64,000 bases of DNA from JAIVJM01 sp963816985 (lineage in GTDB: Bacteria > Acidobacteriota > Blastocatellia > Pyrinomonadales > Pyrinomonadaceae), in the NCBI GenBank assembly GCA_963816985.1, contig CAWFMF010000004.1:930001-994000 (forward strand), in the 5' to 3' direction. Positions 35,137 through 44,500 of this stretch are shown here, piece by piece. The notes below the pieces were generated by a model. That model did no database searches. It was not told the DNA's origin and saw only the letters and a list, made by a program, of their open reading frames with translations. The position numbers were made by a program, and so were the translations under genes. Each line of letters begins with the position of its first letter. The first letter of the stretch is position 1.

Positions 35137-35601
35137 CTATCCGCGTGCCAAGCCCTCCTGCTCGCACCACTCGCGCGTCACGCGGTGGCGATACTCGAAG
35201 AGCTTCCGCAGTCGCGGCAGGATGAGGAGCGGCGCGAAGAGCCTGCCGAGCGGCCCTAGCGGCGGCTCGAACTCGATCTCGTCGCGCAGCAGCGCACCGT
35301 TTTCGTGCGGCTCGACCACGTGCCGGTGACGCCAACTGCTGAAAGGCCCGCTCAACTGCACGTCCTCGAACATCCGCGGCGGGTCGTAGGCCGAATGATT
35401 CGCCACCCAGCGCACGGGGACGAGGCCGAAGAGCCGCGTCTCGATGATGGCGATGGCTCCGACCTGCAAGTTCGCGGGGGGCTGGATGACGCGTGCGCTC
35501 TCCCACGGCGGCGTCAGTCGCGGCAGAGCGTCCGGCAACTCGTGAAAGGCGAAGACGCGCTCCGGCGCGGCCCGAATCAGGCTCTCTTTGACGAATCTCA
35601 T
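35137..35601 (-). CDS. SRPBCC-fold (START-like) ligand-binding protein
   Basis: 154 residues from ATG 35601, chosen because MRFVKESLIRAAPERVFAFHELPDAL is the usual START opening; the frame extends to 35643 without need. The pattern ending in WRHRHVVEPHENGALLRDEIEFEPPLGPLGRLFAPLLI is characteristic of the polyketide-cyclase/SRPBCC superfamily. These proteins form a deep pocket for hydrophobic molecules. The pair of small membrane proteins downstream may belong with it. The ligand is unknown. Confidence 0.8.
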   Translation of the reverse strand: MRFVKESLIRAAPERVFAFHELPDALPRLTPPWESARVIQPPANLQVGAIAIIETRLFGLVPVRWVANHSAYDPPRMFEDVQLSGPFSSWRHRHVVEPHENGALLRDEIEFEPPLGPLGRLFAPLLILPRLRKLFEYRHRVTREWCEQEGLARG

Positions 35602-35817
35602 ACGTGTGGATGAAAGAATGCACGTTCCCGGCGCAACCTTCAAGATTTCGCCGCGACTTTCAGACAGAGAACTTCAAATAAACGCGCCGGGCCTCGAAGA
35701 AAGCACACTTGCTCACGAACGCGCCCGCGACTCCTCTTTGGAATACGCCCTTTTGGATTTATCATTGGCGGCGGAAGATTCCCCGCACAGTTTTTTCAAG
35801 GAGGTGTCCGAGGCCCT

Positions 35818-36411
35818 ATGTCCACGCCCGAAACGCAATCGAACACTCCCGCGCGTCATGCGGACGGCGAAGCGTCGGGCGGGCGCTTCTCGCTCGAATC
35901 GCTGGTCGGCGAGCTGGCGGCCCTGCGGCGCAAGCCGCAACTCGCGGAGCTGGACGAGTGGATGCGCGAGGCGAGCGTCGAGCGCGCGGAGCTGCGCCCT
36001 TACGTCGGCTTCAAGGAGGCGACTTACGCGCGCCACCGCGTCTTCATCAACGAGTTCGCCGAGCTGCTCGTCCTCTGCTGGCGGCCCGGACAGCGGACGC
36101 CGATTCACGACCACAACGGCTCTTACGGTGCGGTGCGCGTCCTCGAAGGCGTGATGTGGGAGACCGTCTTCACGCTCGAAGAGGGCGAGCGCGGGCTCAC
36201 CTACGCGCGCGGGCGCGAGTGGCTGCCCGGCCTCGTCACCGGCGCGGACATCCCGGACATCCACCAGCTCGGCAACCCCGAAGTGAGCGGGCAAGACCTC
36301 GTCACGCTCCACCTCTACGCGCCGCCCCTCACCAGCCTCAACATCTACCGCGTCGGCCAGCGCGACTCCGTCAACACGCTCTGCATGAGTTCCTGGAACC
36401 CCACCATCTAG
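35818..36411 (+). CDS. Cysteine dioxygenase
   Basis: 197 residues; the ATG follows AAGGAGGTGTCCGAGG. Cysteine dioxygenase oxidises L-cysteine to cysteine sulfinate using a mononuclear iron. The cupin ligands are H97 and H99 in PIHDHNGSYG and H149 in IPDIHQLGN. The rest of the fold is typical: RTPIHDHNGSYGAVRVLEG and DLVTLHLYAPPL. The N-terminal 28 residues are disordered. The gene is single, with a strong terminator after it. Confidence 0.9.
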   Translation: MSTPETQSNTPARHADGEASGGRFSLESLVGELAALRRKPQLAELDEWMREASVERAELRPYVGFKEATYARHRVFINEFAELLVLCWRPGQRTPIHDHNGSYGAVRVLEGVMWETVFTLEEGERGLTYARGREWLPGLVTGADIPDIHQLGNPEVSGQDLVTLHLYAPPLTSLNIYRVGQRDSVNTLCMSSWNPTI

Positions 36412-36431
36412 CGGCCAAAGATAAAAGAAGA

Positions 36432-36467
36432 AAAGGCGAGACGCGGTGCGCACCGCGTCTCGCCTTT
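36432..36467. terminator. Perfect hairpin terminator after cysteine dioxygenase
   Basis: AAAGGCGAGACGCGGTGC meets its exact complement GCACCGCGTCTCGCCTTT, an 18-bp stem with no unpaired centre. T/A runs flank both sides, and it ends 21 bases after the CDO stop. It can serve the convergent His-rich gene as well. Confidence 0.85.
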
Positions 36468-36499
36468 CCTCTATGGCAACTGGCTTCTCGGAGTTGTGT

Positions 36500-36865
36500 C
36501 TACGCTGAATGAGGAGTGTCGTGCTCTGTCGCGTGCCCTCCTTTCCCGTGCGAGTGCGTGCCTTGCTCGTCGTGCTCGTGCTCGCCGTGGTGGTGGCCCT
36601 CTTCGTGGCCGTGCTCGTCGTGGTGCGCCGCGCCGCCTTCGGCGTGCCCGCCCTCTTTGGCGTCGTGGTGGCCGTGGTGCTCGTGGCCGTGCTCGTGCTC
36701 TTCGCTGTGTATGATTTCGTGGTGCGCCGCGTCGTCGTGGTGATGACCGTGCCCACCGTCTTCGTGTTCATGCATAACGATCATAATCCCGCCTCCTTCT
36801 TCAGCCTGATAAATCTGCCGTCCCGGTTGCTCGATAACTCCGAAATCGCGTGCCGAGTTGCTCAT
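36500..36865 (-). CDS. Very histidine-rich small protein, presumed metal binder
   Basis: 121 residues; ATG 36865 preceded by AGGAGGTTAAACG. From residue 31 onward about a quarter of all residues are histidine (about 31 in total), mixed with Glu, Asp, Gly and Ala, in runs such as HGHHHDDAAHHE and HEHGHEHHGHHD. No other domain is seen, and the N-terminal 30 residues are ordinary (IEQPGRQIYQAEEGG). Such proteins store or buffer nickel or zinc, like Hpn-type proteins. No metal enzyme or transporter is next to it. Translation of the other strand gives no sensible protein. Confidence 0.75.
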   Translation of the reverse strand: MSNSARDFGVIEQPGRQIYQAEEGGGIMIVMHEHEDGGHGHHHDDAAHHEIIHSEEHEHGHEHHGHHDAKEGGHAEGGAAHHDEHGHEEGHHHGEHEHDEQGTHSHGKGGHATEHDTPHSA

Positions 36866-37256
36866 CGTTTAACCTCCTGACTGAACGTAAAGCGAGATTA
36901 CCGTTCTCGCCATGCCCAGTTGGACGGGGGTGGGTGGAGTTTGTCTATCCGGGGGCGCGAAAAAAAAATTCGCGCCCGCGCATAGACACTTTTCCCTCTC
37001 GCCGCGTCCAAGCAAACATACGCGGGGGGTTTTATTTTGGACACGACCTGAACATTCCTCCCCGCGCGTATCAAGCACCAAAAGGCAACCTCCTCGACTC
37101 GGAGCAACTAACCGAACGGAAAGGAGCCATACCGGCAAATGAAAACATACATCTCCACTAGCGTCTGGCGCGATCACGACACTCGTCACTTCGACCATAA
37201 GACGACTGATTGTCTATAGCCACCGAAGTCACCGGACATGAAAGGACGTGAAGACG
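36866..37256. other. Gene-free region with two hairpins
   Basis: No gene is seen. A hairpin with TGTCTAT and GGGCGCGAA on the left, a poly-A loop, then TTCGCGCCC and ATAGACA spans about 36942-36988. A second weaker pair (ATACGCGGGG with CCCCGCGCGTAT) spans about 37018-37070. The rest carries the promoter region of the broken sigma gene, and no clear -10 box was seen. Confidence 0.4.
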
Positions 37257-37983
37257 ATGACACAGCCGACGAGAACAGCCAACGAAGACCCGGAACACGC
37301 GACGCTCTTTAAACTGATGAACAGTCCGTACTTCCAAAAAGCTTGTGACGACATCTGCCGTTCGAGGTGGAACAAGTACAAGCCGATTGAGAGGTTCCCG
37401 GAGTGGGAGGATTTACGGCAGGAAGTGCATCTCAAGGTGATGAAGGGGTACGACCAATTTCAAGCACGAGGCGGACATCATGACGTGGATCTATCAAATC
37501 GCCACACACGCCTGCCTCGACGCTTACCGGAGGGGGATTTATATGAACGAGCACACATGCGGACGACCCGCAAGCAGGTGCGTCTAGAAGATATCAACGT
37601 GGACGCTCTGCAGCCCCTCTTCTCCCGACATCATCACCCAGATTTACTTTCAGAAGGTCTGGAATCAACTCTCCCAAGAGGATCGTGAGTTCGTCAAGGT
37701 CTACGGACGACTGCGGGAGCACGCGCGAGATCGGGGCCGAGATGAGGAGGCGCGGGATGACATGCGGGACTTCGCCGAGGCGGTTCTCAAAAGGATGAGG
37801 AGAATTAGGAAATGCTGGCGAGCGTCCGCTGACGCTAGAAAGTTGCGCTCGCTCGGGTTTCACGGGCCGTGCCCTTCAACCCGCGAAACCCGAAACGGCA
37901 AAGCCAGCATGTCAGTGCGGGGACGCAAGCCCACAGGGCCGAACGGACTCCGCCGGAAGGGGAAATGTGTGTATCATGAGTAA
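37257..37983 (+). pseudogene. ECF-like sigma factor, broken by three frameshifts
   Basis: Starting at ATG 37257, the frame reads EWEDLRQEVHLKVMKGYDQF, the start of sigma region 2. With one base removed from a TTT run it continues KHEADIMTWIYQIATHACLDAYRRG, a clear region 2.2-2.4. A second shift near 37555 leads to RTTRKQVRLEDINVDALQP, and a third in a CCCC run near 37615 leads to PDIITQIYFQKVWNQLSQEDREFVKVYGR, like the beginning of region 4. That last frame stops at 37981-37983, overlapping the next gene's ATG. A real region 4 helix-turn-helix is not evident. Either a dying gene or several homopolymer errors. Confidence 0.72.
37811..37911. other. Inverted-repeat segment inside the sigma gene's 3' end
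   Basis: AATGCTGGC near 37811 and GCCAGCATG near 37903 form outer arms, and CGGGTTTC and GAAACCCG form an inner pair with a loop of about 23 bases. A third small hairpin, AGCGTC-CGCT-GACGCT, lies at the left. The region codes for an odd low-complexity stretch (CWRASADARKLRS) if read in frame, so it may be an inserted element. Confidence 0.4.
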
Positions 37984-38341
37984 ATACGGGATTAAATTCG
38001 AGAGCTTTACTGTCACGCCCGTCGAGGACGAGGCCGAGGAATGTACTCCTGCGCCGACCCAGAAGTGGGACTGCTGGTCATGGATTATCTGAGCGGCTAC
38101 GCCGGGGACGAAGACAAAGCCGCCGTCACGGACCACCTCAGGTGGTGTCTACTTTTGCCGCGAAGAGGTCGAGGGTTGGGCCGAACTCGCGAAGAAGGAG
38201 GCTCACAGAGAAGGGAGGTTGGTTCATCCGGCGGCGCCAGGCTCACTGAAACCGCCCGCGAACGACGCGCTCGCCGCGCGAGGTCGTAAGGCCCGGACGC
38301 CCTCCGACTCGAAGCCGAGCGGCGTCGCCGGCGACCACTGA
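37976..38341 (+). pseudogene. Anti-sigma factor zinc-finger protein, broken by two frameshifts
   Basis: ATG 37976 overlaps the sigma gene end. MSKYGIKFESF leads to CTPAP; one missing base near 38055 then gives DPEVGLLVMDYLSGYAGDEDKAAVTDHLRWC, the zf-HC2 anti-sigma pattern (His and first Cys). One extra T in a TTTT run near 38152 gives CREEVEGWAELAKKEA, which completes the H-x3-C-x2-C zinc site. The last frame runs to TGA 38339-38341 through a Pro/Ala-rich tail. There is no membrane helix, so it would be a cytosolic anti-sigma factor. Overlap with the sigma gene indicates a coupled pair. The same error-or-decay doubt applies. Confidence 0.68.
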
Positions 38342-38497
38342 GCATTCCGTCAGGCCCGACGTTTCAAACCAGCCTACGGAGGTCGTCACCTCACGACCCT
38401 CCTCTCTTAAATCAACCGCCGCAACGACATCCAGACCCCGAAATGTTCCTCCCACCTCACCTCCATTTCGGCCCGCGCCGACACGCCTCCGGGGCGT

Positions 38498-41152
38498 TTA
38501 GTCCTCGTCGTGGTCTTCGCCGTCGTAGTGCATGCGGACGCGCTCGTCGTCCACGGTGGTTTCGAGGTGGACGGGACGGCCCCAGAGCGCGTGGACGTGT
38601 TCGAGGACTTTGCGCGCGTAGGAGGAGTCGAGCTCCGCGCCCTCGAACGAGTGTTTGAGATAAAGCTCGCGCCGCCCCTCGTAGTCGCCGTCGGCGACGA
38701 CGATGTAGGGGAAGCCGAAGTTGGTCATGTTCGCCACGAGCTGGTCGCGGACGCGCTCCCAACGCTTCTCCGTCACCGTCCACTCCTCTTCGTCCACCAG
38801 CTCGTAGACGAAGAGGTCGAGTTCCTCGCACAGCTCTTCGGTGAGGTAGTTGCGCAGGAAAGAGACGTCCGATTCGAGCTCGCGCACCTCGAAGATTTTC
38901 GCGCGCCCCTCGCCCCCTTTGCGCCCCAGCGTCCGCCGCTCCTCCTCGGTCGGGTCGTCCCACCGCCGCTCGATGTCTTCGAAAATCTTGTACCCCAGAT
39001 AGTACGGGTTCAACTGCCCCTTCTGCGGCGAGACGACGCCCGAATGCAGGTTCGCGAACTCGATGTGCTCCTCGTCCGAAAGGTCTAACTCGCGCATGAT
39101 GCGCGCATGGTGGAACGAGTTATGGCTCACGAGGCCGTTGGCAACATAGGCGTGCTTTTCGTCCACGGTGATGTCGTACACGTCCGCACACCCATGTTCG
39201 ATTGAGACGACCACATCGCTCACCTCCTCTTTCTTGAACCAACGATGCCTTTCGACATACTGCCGCAACGCCTTTTGTTTGCGGACCAAACCGAATCCGA
39301 TTTCTTCAAGGAAGAGAGCGGCAGAAGCCCCCGCAATCTCCAGTTGTTTAATTTCATGGCGGTGCTGCCGTTGTGTTGAAAGAATGCCGTAATTGAGCAG
39401 GACGATTTGAATCGTCCGAATCAACTCGTCGCTGGAAGATGACAAGCGGATGCCCTCTTTCCCTGCATACGCGTCGGCGTCGAAGTAGCCGCGCAAGAAC
39501 GCCGACACCACTTGCTTAGGCGAGCACAGGACGATGTGAGGGACTTTTTTCGTCCGCGCTTTATCCCGCAAATCAATCCCTAAAGATTCGAGCAGCCGCA
39601 AGAGTTCACGGGAATGCACCTCAATGCGCCAGCGCCCGCCGACCTCAGATGCGTCCCAACGGACGGTCGAACGCAAACCAAAAGCACCTTCAATCTTATC
39701 CGACAGCAAGCTCGCATAATCCTCATCGCCGCAGGTGATACAAATGCCGGATTTAGTCTTGCAGCCGTCACCGATGAAGTATCCAACAATGCAAGCCAGT
39801 TCTTCGTCGAAGATGCCTCTCGTCCGCAAAGTGGAGCGCGTCGTCAGCACGCGGTTGGTGTTTAACGGTCGGTAAGCGAAAGCATCTATCGCGGCACGGA
39901 TTTCCGCCCCGCGCAGGGTTCGGAACCCGCCCATGTGTCGTGCGACCGTCTCCACTGACGTTCCAGCTAAGGCCGCAACATCCCGTCGGGTCGGCGTCGG
40001 CTGTAACGGGACGAAGCCTAGAGGCTGCATTTTTCGCGGCCACACATTCGTCCCGGATTCGACTATGAGACGATCTCCGATCTTCAAATCCTTAAGGTAG
40101 GCCCATACCCCATCCGGCTGGAGGATGCGATGTTCCAAGGCTCCTTCGACAGCCAAGCCCCGGCGCGTTCGGACGCGAATCGTCGGCACATTCTTCTCCT
40201 TGTGAAAGTCCGCTATGCAGCGAAGCTCGCCGCACCCGCCGGTCGCGACCTTAATCTTTTTGCCTGCCTCGAAAAGCCGGTCGAAACGCATAAAGCCGTT
40301 CTCGGTGAGCACGAGAGCATCCGGGGCGAGACACGCCCAGCCCTCATTCATGATTTTGGTCTGCATCTGCGGGACGAAGTATTCCATCTCCTCGTGAACC
40401 ATCGCCATCACGTCGCGCTGCCAGTCTTCGAGGGCGGGCGAGTTGCGCATGATGTAGAAGACGAGGTCTTTCTCCGGCACGCGCTCGCCGCGCGGGAGTT
40501 GGGGCTCGTCGCCGCCGTCGGCTTCGGGGTCGGCGCGCTCGCCGATGTTCCAGAGGTCGTCGTAGCGGCCCGCGGGCTTCTGCTTCCTGGCCGCGCCCGT
40601 GCGGTCTTCGTCCGCGCGCGACTGCGGCTCCTCACGGCGGATGAAGAAGTCGGGGTCAATGTGCTCTTCGACGGAGAGCACGGCGTCGAGGAAGCGTTCG
40701 ACGCGCTTGCGCCCGTAGCGGAATTCGTACTCACTCATCCGCCCGGCGTGCGTCGAGACCGACTCGACCATCCGGCGGTTGGTCTTCGAGAAGTAGGCGT
40801 TGTTCTTGAAGAAGTCCACGTGGCCGAGGACGTGCGCCATGACGAGCTTGTTCTGGACGGGGCTGTTGGTCTCTAAGAGGAAGCCGTAGGACGGGTTGGT
40901 GTTGATGACGACCTCGTAAATCTTCGAGAGCCCGAAGTCGTACATCGTCTTCATCCGGTGATACGCCTTGCCGAACGTCCAGTGCGAGTAGCGACCGGGG
41001 AGGGCGTAGGAGCCGATCTCGTACATGACGGTCGCGGGGACAATCTCGAAGCGGGTCGGGAACGGGTCGAGGCCGAACCGGCGGGCGATCTCCCAGATTT
41101 GTTCGAGCGTCTTTTCCAGCTCTTTAATTTCGCGGTCTTCCATGCCACTCAT
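38498..41152 (-). CDS. SpoVR family protein, interrupted by an intein
   Basis: Precursor of 884 residues from ATG 41152, preceded by a GGGGGG run; after splicing 479 residues would remain, near the usual length. The first extein reads LEQIWEIARRFGLDPFP, SHWTFGKAYHRMKTMYDFGLSKIYE, VMAHVLGHVDFFKNN and KIMNEGWA. The second begins SFHHARIMREL and has NPYYLGYKIFEDIERRWDDP and MTNFGFPYIVVADGDYEG. SpoVR proteins accompany PrkA and YhbH in many bacteria, including non-sporulating ones, with stationary or stress roles. The other two genes lie 10 kb away on the same strand. No sporulation genes are seen. The ORF could start at 41191 but has no site there. Confidence 0.92.
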   Translation of the reverse strand: MSGMEDREIKELEKTLEQIWEIARRFGLDPFPTRFEIVPATVMYEIGSYALPGRYSHWTFGKAYHRMKTMYDFGLSKIYEVVINTNPSYGFLLETNSPVQNKLVMAHVLGHVDFFKNNAYFSKTNRRMVESVSTHAGRMSEYEFRYGRKRVERFLDAVLSVEEHIDPDFFIRREEPQSRADEDRTGAARKQKPAGRYDDLWNIGERADPEADGGDEPQLPRGERVPEKDLVFYIMRNSPALEDWQRDVMAMVHEEMEYFVPQMQTKIMNEGWACLAPDALVLTENGFMRFDRLFEAGKKIKVATGGCGELRCIADFHKEKNVPTIRVRTRRGLAVEGALEHRILQPDGVWAYLKDLKIGDRLIVESGTNVWPRKMQPLGFVPLQPTPTRRDVAALAGTSVETVARHMGGFRTLRGAEIRAAIDAFAYRPLNTNRVLTTRSTLRTRGIFDEELACIVGYFIGDGCKTKSGICITCGDEDYASLLSDKIEGAFGLRSTVRWDASEVGGRWRIEVHSRELLRLLESLGIDLRDKARTKKVPHIVLCSPKQVVSAFLRGYFDADAYAGKEGIRLSSSSDELIRTIQIVLLNYGILSTQRQHRHEIKQLEIAGASAALFLEEIGFGLVRKQKALRQYVERHRWFKKEEVSDVVVSIEHGCADVYDITVDEKHAYVANGLVSHNSFHHARIMRELDLSDEEHIEFANLHSGVVSPQKGQLNPYYLGYKIFEDIERRWDDPTEEERRTLGRKGGEGRAKIFEVRELESDVSFLRNYLTEELCEELDLFVYELVDEEEWTVTEKRWERVRDQLVANMTNFGFPYIVVADGDYEGRRELYLKHSFEGAELDSSYARKVLEHVHALWGRPVHLETTVDDERVRMHYDGEDHDED
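39119..40333 (-). mobile_element. Intein with LAGLIDADG homing endonuclease in SpoVR
   Basis: 405 residues from Cys (40333) to Asn (39119), in frame within the SpoVR gene. Block A is CLAPDALVLTENG. Block B is GALEHRILQPDG, with the expected His. Block F is CADVYDITVDEKHAYVANG. Block G ends LVSHN, with the penultimate His and final Asn, and the following extein residue is Ser. The endonuclease motifs are CIVGYFIGDG and FLRGYFDADA, each with its acidic residue. A helix-turn-helix-like stretch DVAALAGTSVETVARHMG lies near residue 120. All splicing residues are present, so self-excision is expected. Sampled blocks (39181-39300, 53 percent GC) look poorer in GC than much of the window. Confidence 0.93.
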
Positions 41153-41528
41153 TTTGCCCCCCGCCGCACCCGCGGGCAAGATTTCTCTCAAAAACTATTT
41201 TGAAGCCCCGAACCGGCCCGCCGCCCTTCATCCACAATTTTGGATTTTATTCATATTTCCATCTCTGATTTTCTCAAGGAAGCGGGCCGGAGGGGCAGTA
41301 GTGACCGCCCCGGCAGGCCATTTATCCGAATTATTTCAACACTTAATGTCAGCCGGGGGGGAGCCGGGAATTCCGGTTTCAGATTTGCCTGCGATTAGTT
41401 ATCCCTGTGACATGGTCGGAGGCTTCGCCTGACAGAGACCGGCGCGGCCCGGCGGCGCGGGGAGCGGAGAGCCTTAAGTCAGTTTCAAAGGAACCCACCT
41501 TTTTGTTTTGCAGAGGAGCACAAACGTA
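41153..41528. other. Divergent promoter region between SpoVR and the Oar receptor
   Basis: About 376 bases with no convincing gene. An AT-rich block near 41187-41280 (CACAATTTTGGATTTTATTC) probably holds the SpoVR promoter, and the stretch 41500-41528 contains GAGGAG, the ribosome site of the receptor gene. No clear dyad or hairpin is seen. Confidence 0.35.
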
Positions 41529-44500
41529 ATGAAGATAACATTCAAAATGATGGCCTTCGTCGCCGCCCTCATGCTGAGCCTTTCCACCCTCAGCTTCGGG
41601 CAGGAGACGACGGGTAGCATCGAGGTCACGGTGAAAGACCCGCAGGGCAACGTGGTGACGGGCGTGACCGTCACCGTCCAGAGCCGCACCACCCTGACCG
41701 ACGCCGCGAACCCGTCAGCCGTCGCCGCCGGTGCGTTCAACCGCACGGTGACGACGGACGACAGCGGCTTCGTCCGCGTCCTCCAGATTCCGCCGGGCTT
41801 CTACACCGTCTCGACCGCCGCCACTTCCGGCTTCGCGCCGACGGCGACGACCGAGGTGGAAGTCACTTTGGGGCGCACCACTCCGGTCAACGTCACCCTC
41901 CAAGCGGGCGACGTGAGGGAGACCGTGACGGTGACGGCGAGCGACACCATCGCCATTGACCCGACGAGCAATCGTATCCAGACCAACATCACGGCGCAGG
42001 CCGCCGAGTTGCTGCCCAAGGGCACGAACTTCACGAGCCTCCTGCAAGTCGCGCCCGCCGTCCGTAACGAGCCGCTTTCCGGCGGCTTTCAGGTGGACGG
42101 CGCTTCCGGCTCCGAGAACACCTTCATCATTGACGGGCAGGAAGTGACCAACTTCCGCACCGGCACTTTGAACGGCAACAACAACATCCCGTTCCAGTTC
42201 GTCCAAGAAGTGCAGGTCAAGTCGTCCGGCTTCGAGGCCGAGTTCGGCGGCGCGACCGGCGGCGTCATCACGGTCGTCACCAAGGGCGGCAGCAACGAGT
42301 GGCACGGCGAGATGGGCATGTCCTTCGCGCCTTCGGGCCTTCAGGCCGGCCCGCGCCGCATCCTGACCAACGCCTTCGGCGACGCGACCTTCTTCCAGCC
42401 GCCCGCCGACGAGGGTCTGGATTTCTTCCCGACCTTCAACCTCAGCGGCCCGATCTGGAAAGACCGTGTGTGGGGCTTCGCCAGCTACTCGCCGCAGTAC
42501 AGCCGGACGAACCGCACCGTCAACTTCATCGACACCTTTGACAACACCGTCGTCGGCACGGAGAGCTACTTCCGCCGCCAGATCAACCAGTACGCGTTCG
42601 GGCGCATCGACGCCAACATCATGAACAACCTGCGCTTCAGCGGGACGTACACGTGGAACCCGATTGAGGTCGAGGGCGAGCAGCCGCTGCTCTCCGACGC
42701 CCTGAGCGGCTCGCCGCTTGATCCCGTCTCGCTGCGCACGCACGGCGGTCGCCAGAACTCGCAGAACGTCACGGGTCAGTTGACCTTCACGCCGAACAGC
42801 AAGATGGTCATCACGGCGCGCGGCGGCTACAGCTTCTTGAACGAAGCCATCGGCTCCTACGGCGTCGAGAACATCGTCGGTCAGGCGCGCATCTTCATCA
42901 GCGGCCTGAGCCTCACGCCTCCGGCTGAGGCGCAGGGGCAGCGCGGCTCCTTCAACCGCCTCTTCTCCGAGCAGCTCGTCTTCGACGCCTCGCGCCGCCG
43001 CACCTTCGACGCCGACGCCAGCTACTTCGTGAGCAACTTCGGCGGTCGCCACATGTTCAAGGGCGGCTACCAGTTGAACGCGCTCGCCAACGACGTTTTC
43101 AACACCTTCATTGATCAGGTCTCGGTTCGCTACGGGCGTGACATCAACTTCACCTCCGGCATCCCGGCCTCGATCCTGCCGCCGACCCCGGGGGCCATCG
43201 GCTCCGGGCTCATCCAGCGCTTCAGCGAGCAGGGGAGCGCGAGCAGCAAGAATCAGGCGCTCTACTTCCAGGATAGCTGGCAGCCGACCTCGCGTCTCTC
43301 GCTCAACCTCGGCATCCGCACCGAGCGCGAGAACGCGCCGAGCTTCATCCCCGGACAGCCGAGCATCACTTTCGGCTTCGCCGACAAGATCGCTCCCCGC
43401 ATCGGCGGCGCGTTCGATTTGACCGGCGACGGCAAGACGAAGCTCTTCGCCAGCTACGGTTGGTTCTACGACCGCTTCAAGTATGAACTGCCGCGCGGCT
43501 CGTTCGGCGGCAACTTCTTCCGCAACGACTACTTCGAGATTTTCCCCGGCGACGGGGCGTTCACCAACTTCACGCCGCAGTTCATCGGCGGCGGGACGGC
43601 CATCCCTTCGGGCGGCCAGTGCCCGATTCCTGATGCCTTCCCCGGTCGCACGCGCTGCCAGCTCGACTTCCGCGTGGCGTCGAACTCCGGTCTCCCGCTC
43701 CTCGAAGCGGGCGGCATTGACCCCGACATCAAGCCTTTCCGCATGAGCGAATACACGGTCGGCCTTGAGCGCGACCTCGGCGGCGGCTACCTCTTCAGCA
43801 GCCGCTACACGCACAAGCAGATTGACCGCGCGGTCGAGGACATCGGCTTCCACAACGAGACGGGGAGCGAAATCTACATCATCGGCAACCCCGGCGAGGG
43901 GCTGTCGAAGGAGATTTACAACGGCTTCGGCTTCGACGCGCCGAAGGCCGTGCGCGACTACGACGCGTTGGAAGTCCGCCTCGACAAGCACTCGTCGAAG
44001 CGCTACTACTTCAACGCGAGCTACACCTTCAGCCGTCTCTTCGGCAACTACTCCGGCCTCGCCTCTTCGGACGAGGACGGGCGCACGAGCCCGAACGTCA
44101 ACCGCTACTTTGACCAGCCGTTCAGCGCCTACACCGCGCTTGCGAAACTGGACAACGGGCGGCTGCCGACCGACCGACCGCACGTCTTTAAGTTCTACGG
44201 CGCGTACACGCTCGACTGGAACGGACAGTTCGGCTACGGCGGCGGCAACTCGACTGAGTTCTCGGCCTTCACCACGGCGCAGAGCGGCACGCCGCTCACG
44301 ACGCGCTTCACTTTCCAGAGCTACGACAGCATCATCCTCCGTGGCCGCGGCGACCTGGGGCGCACCGAGGCGTTCACGCAGACCGACCTCGCCATCCGCC
44401 ACAAGTACCGCTTCGGCAGCAACGAGCGGCTGATGATGGTCTTCGACGTTGACATCCTCAACGTCTTCAACGAGAGCAACGAGTTGGCCGTCTTCGACAA

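Noticed and set aside
36500..36865. Plus-strand hydrophobic frames through the His-rich gene
   Set aside because: They are Val/Leu/Ser-rich translations of the complementary GTGGTC strings, without a ribosome site, whereas the minus frame has AGGAGGT before its ATG.
41715..44402. Long open frame (895 codons) opposite the Oar receptor
   Set aside because: It is the complement of a gene with strong receptor motifs. The translation is Arg/Ala/Val/Glu-rich with no family sign, a usual effect of high GC on the antisense strand.
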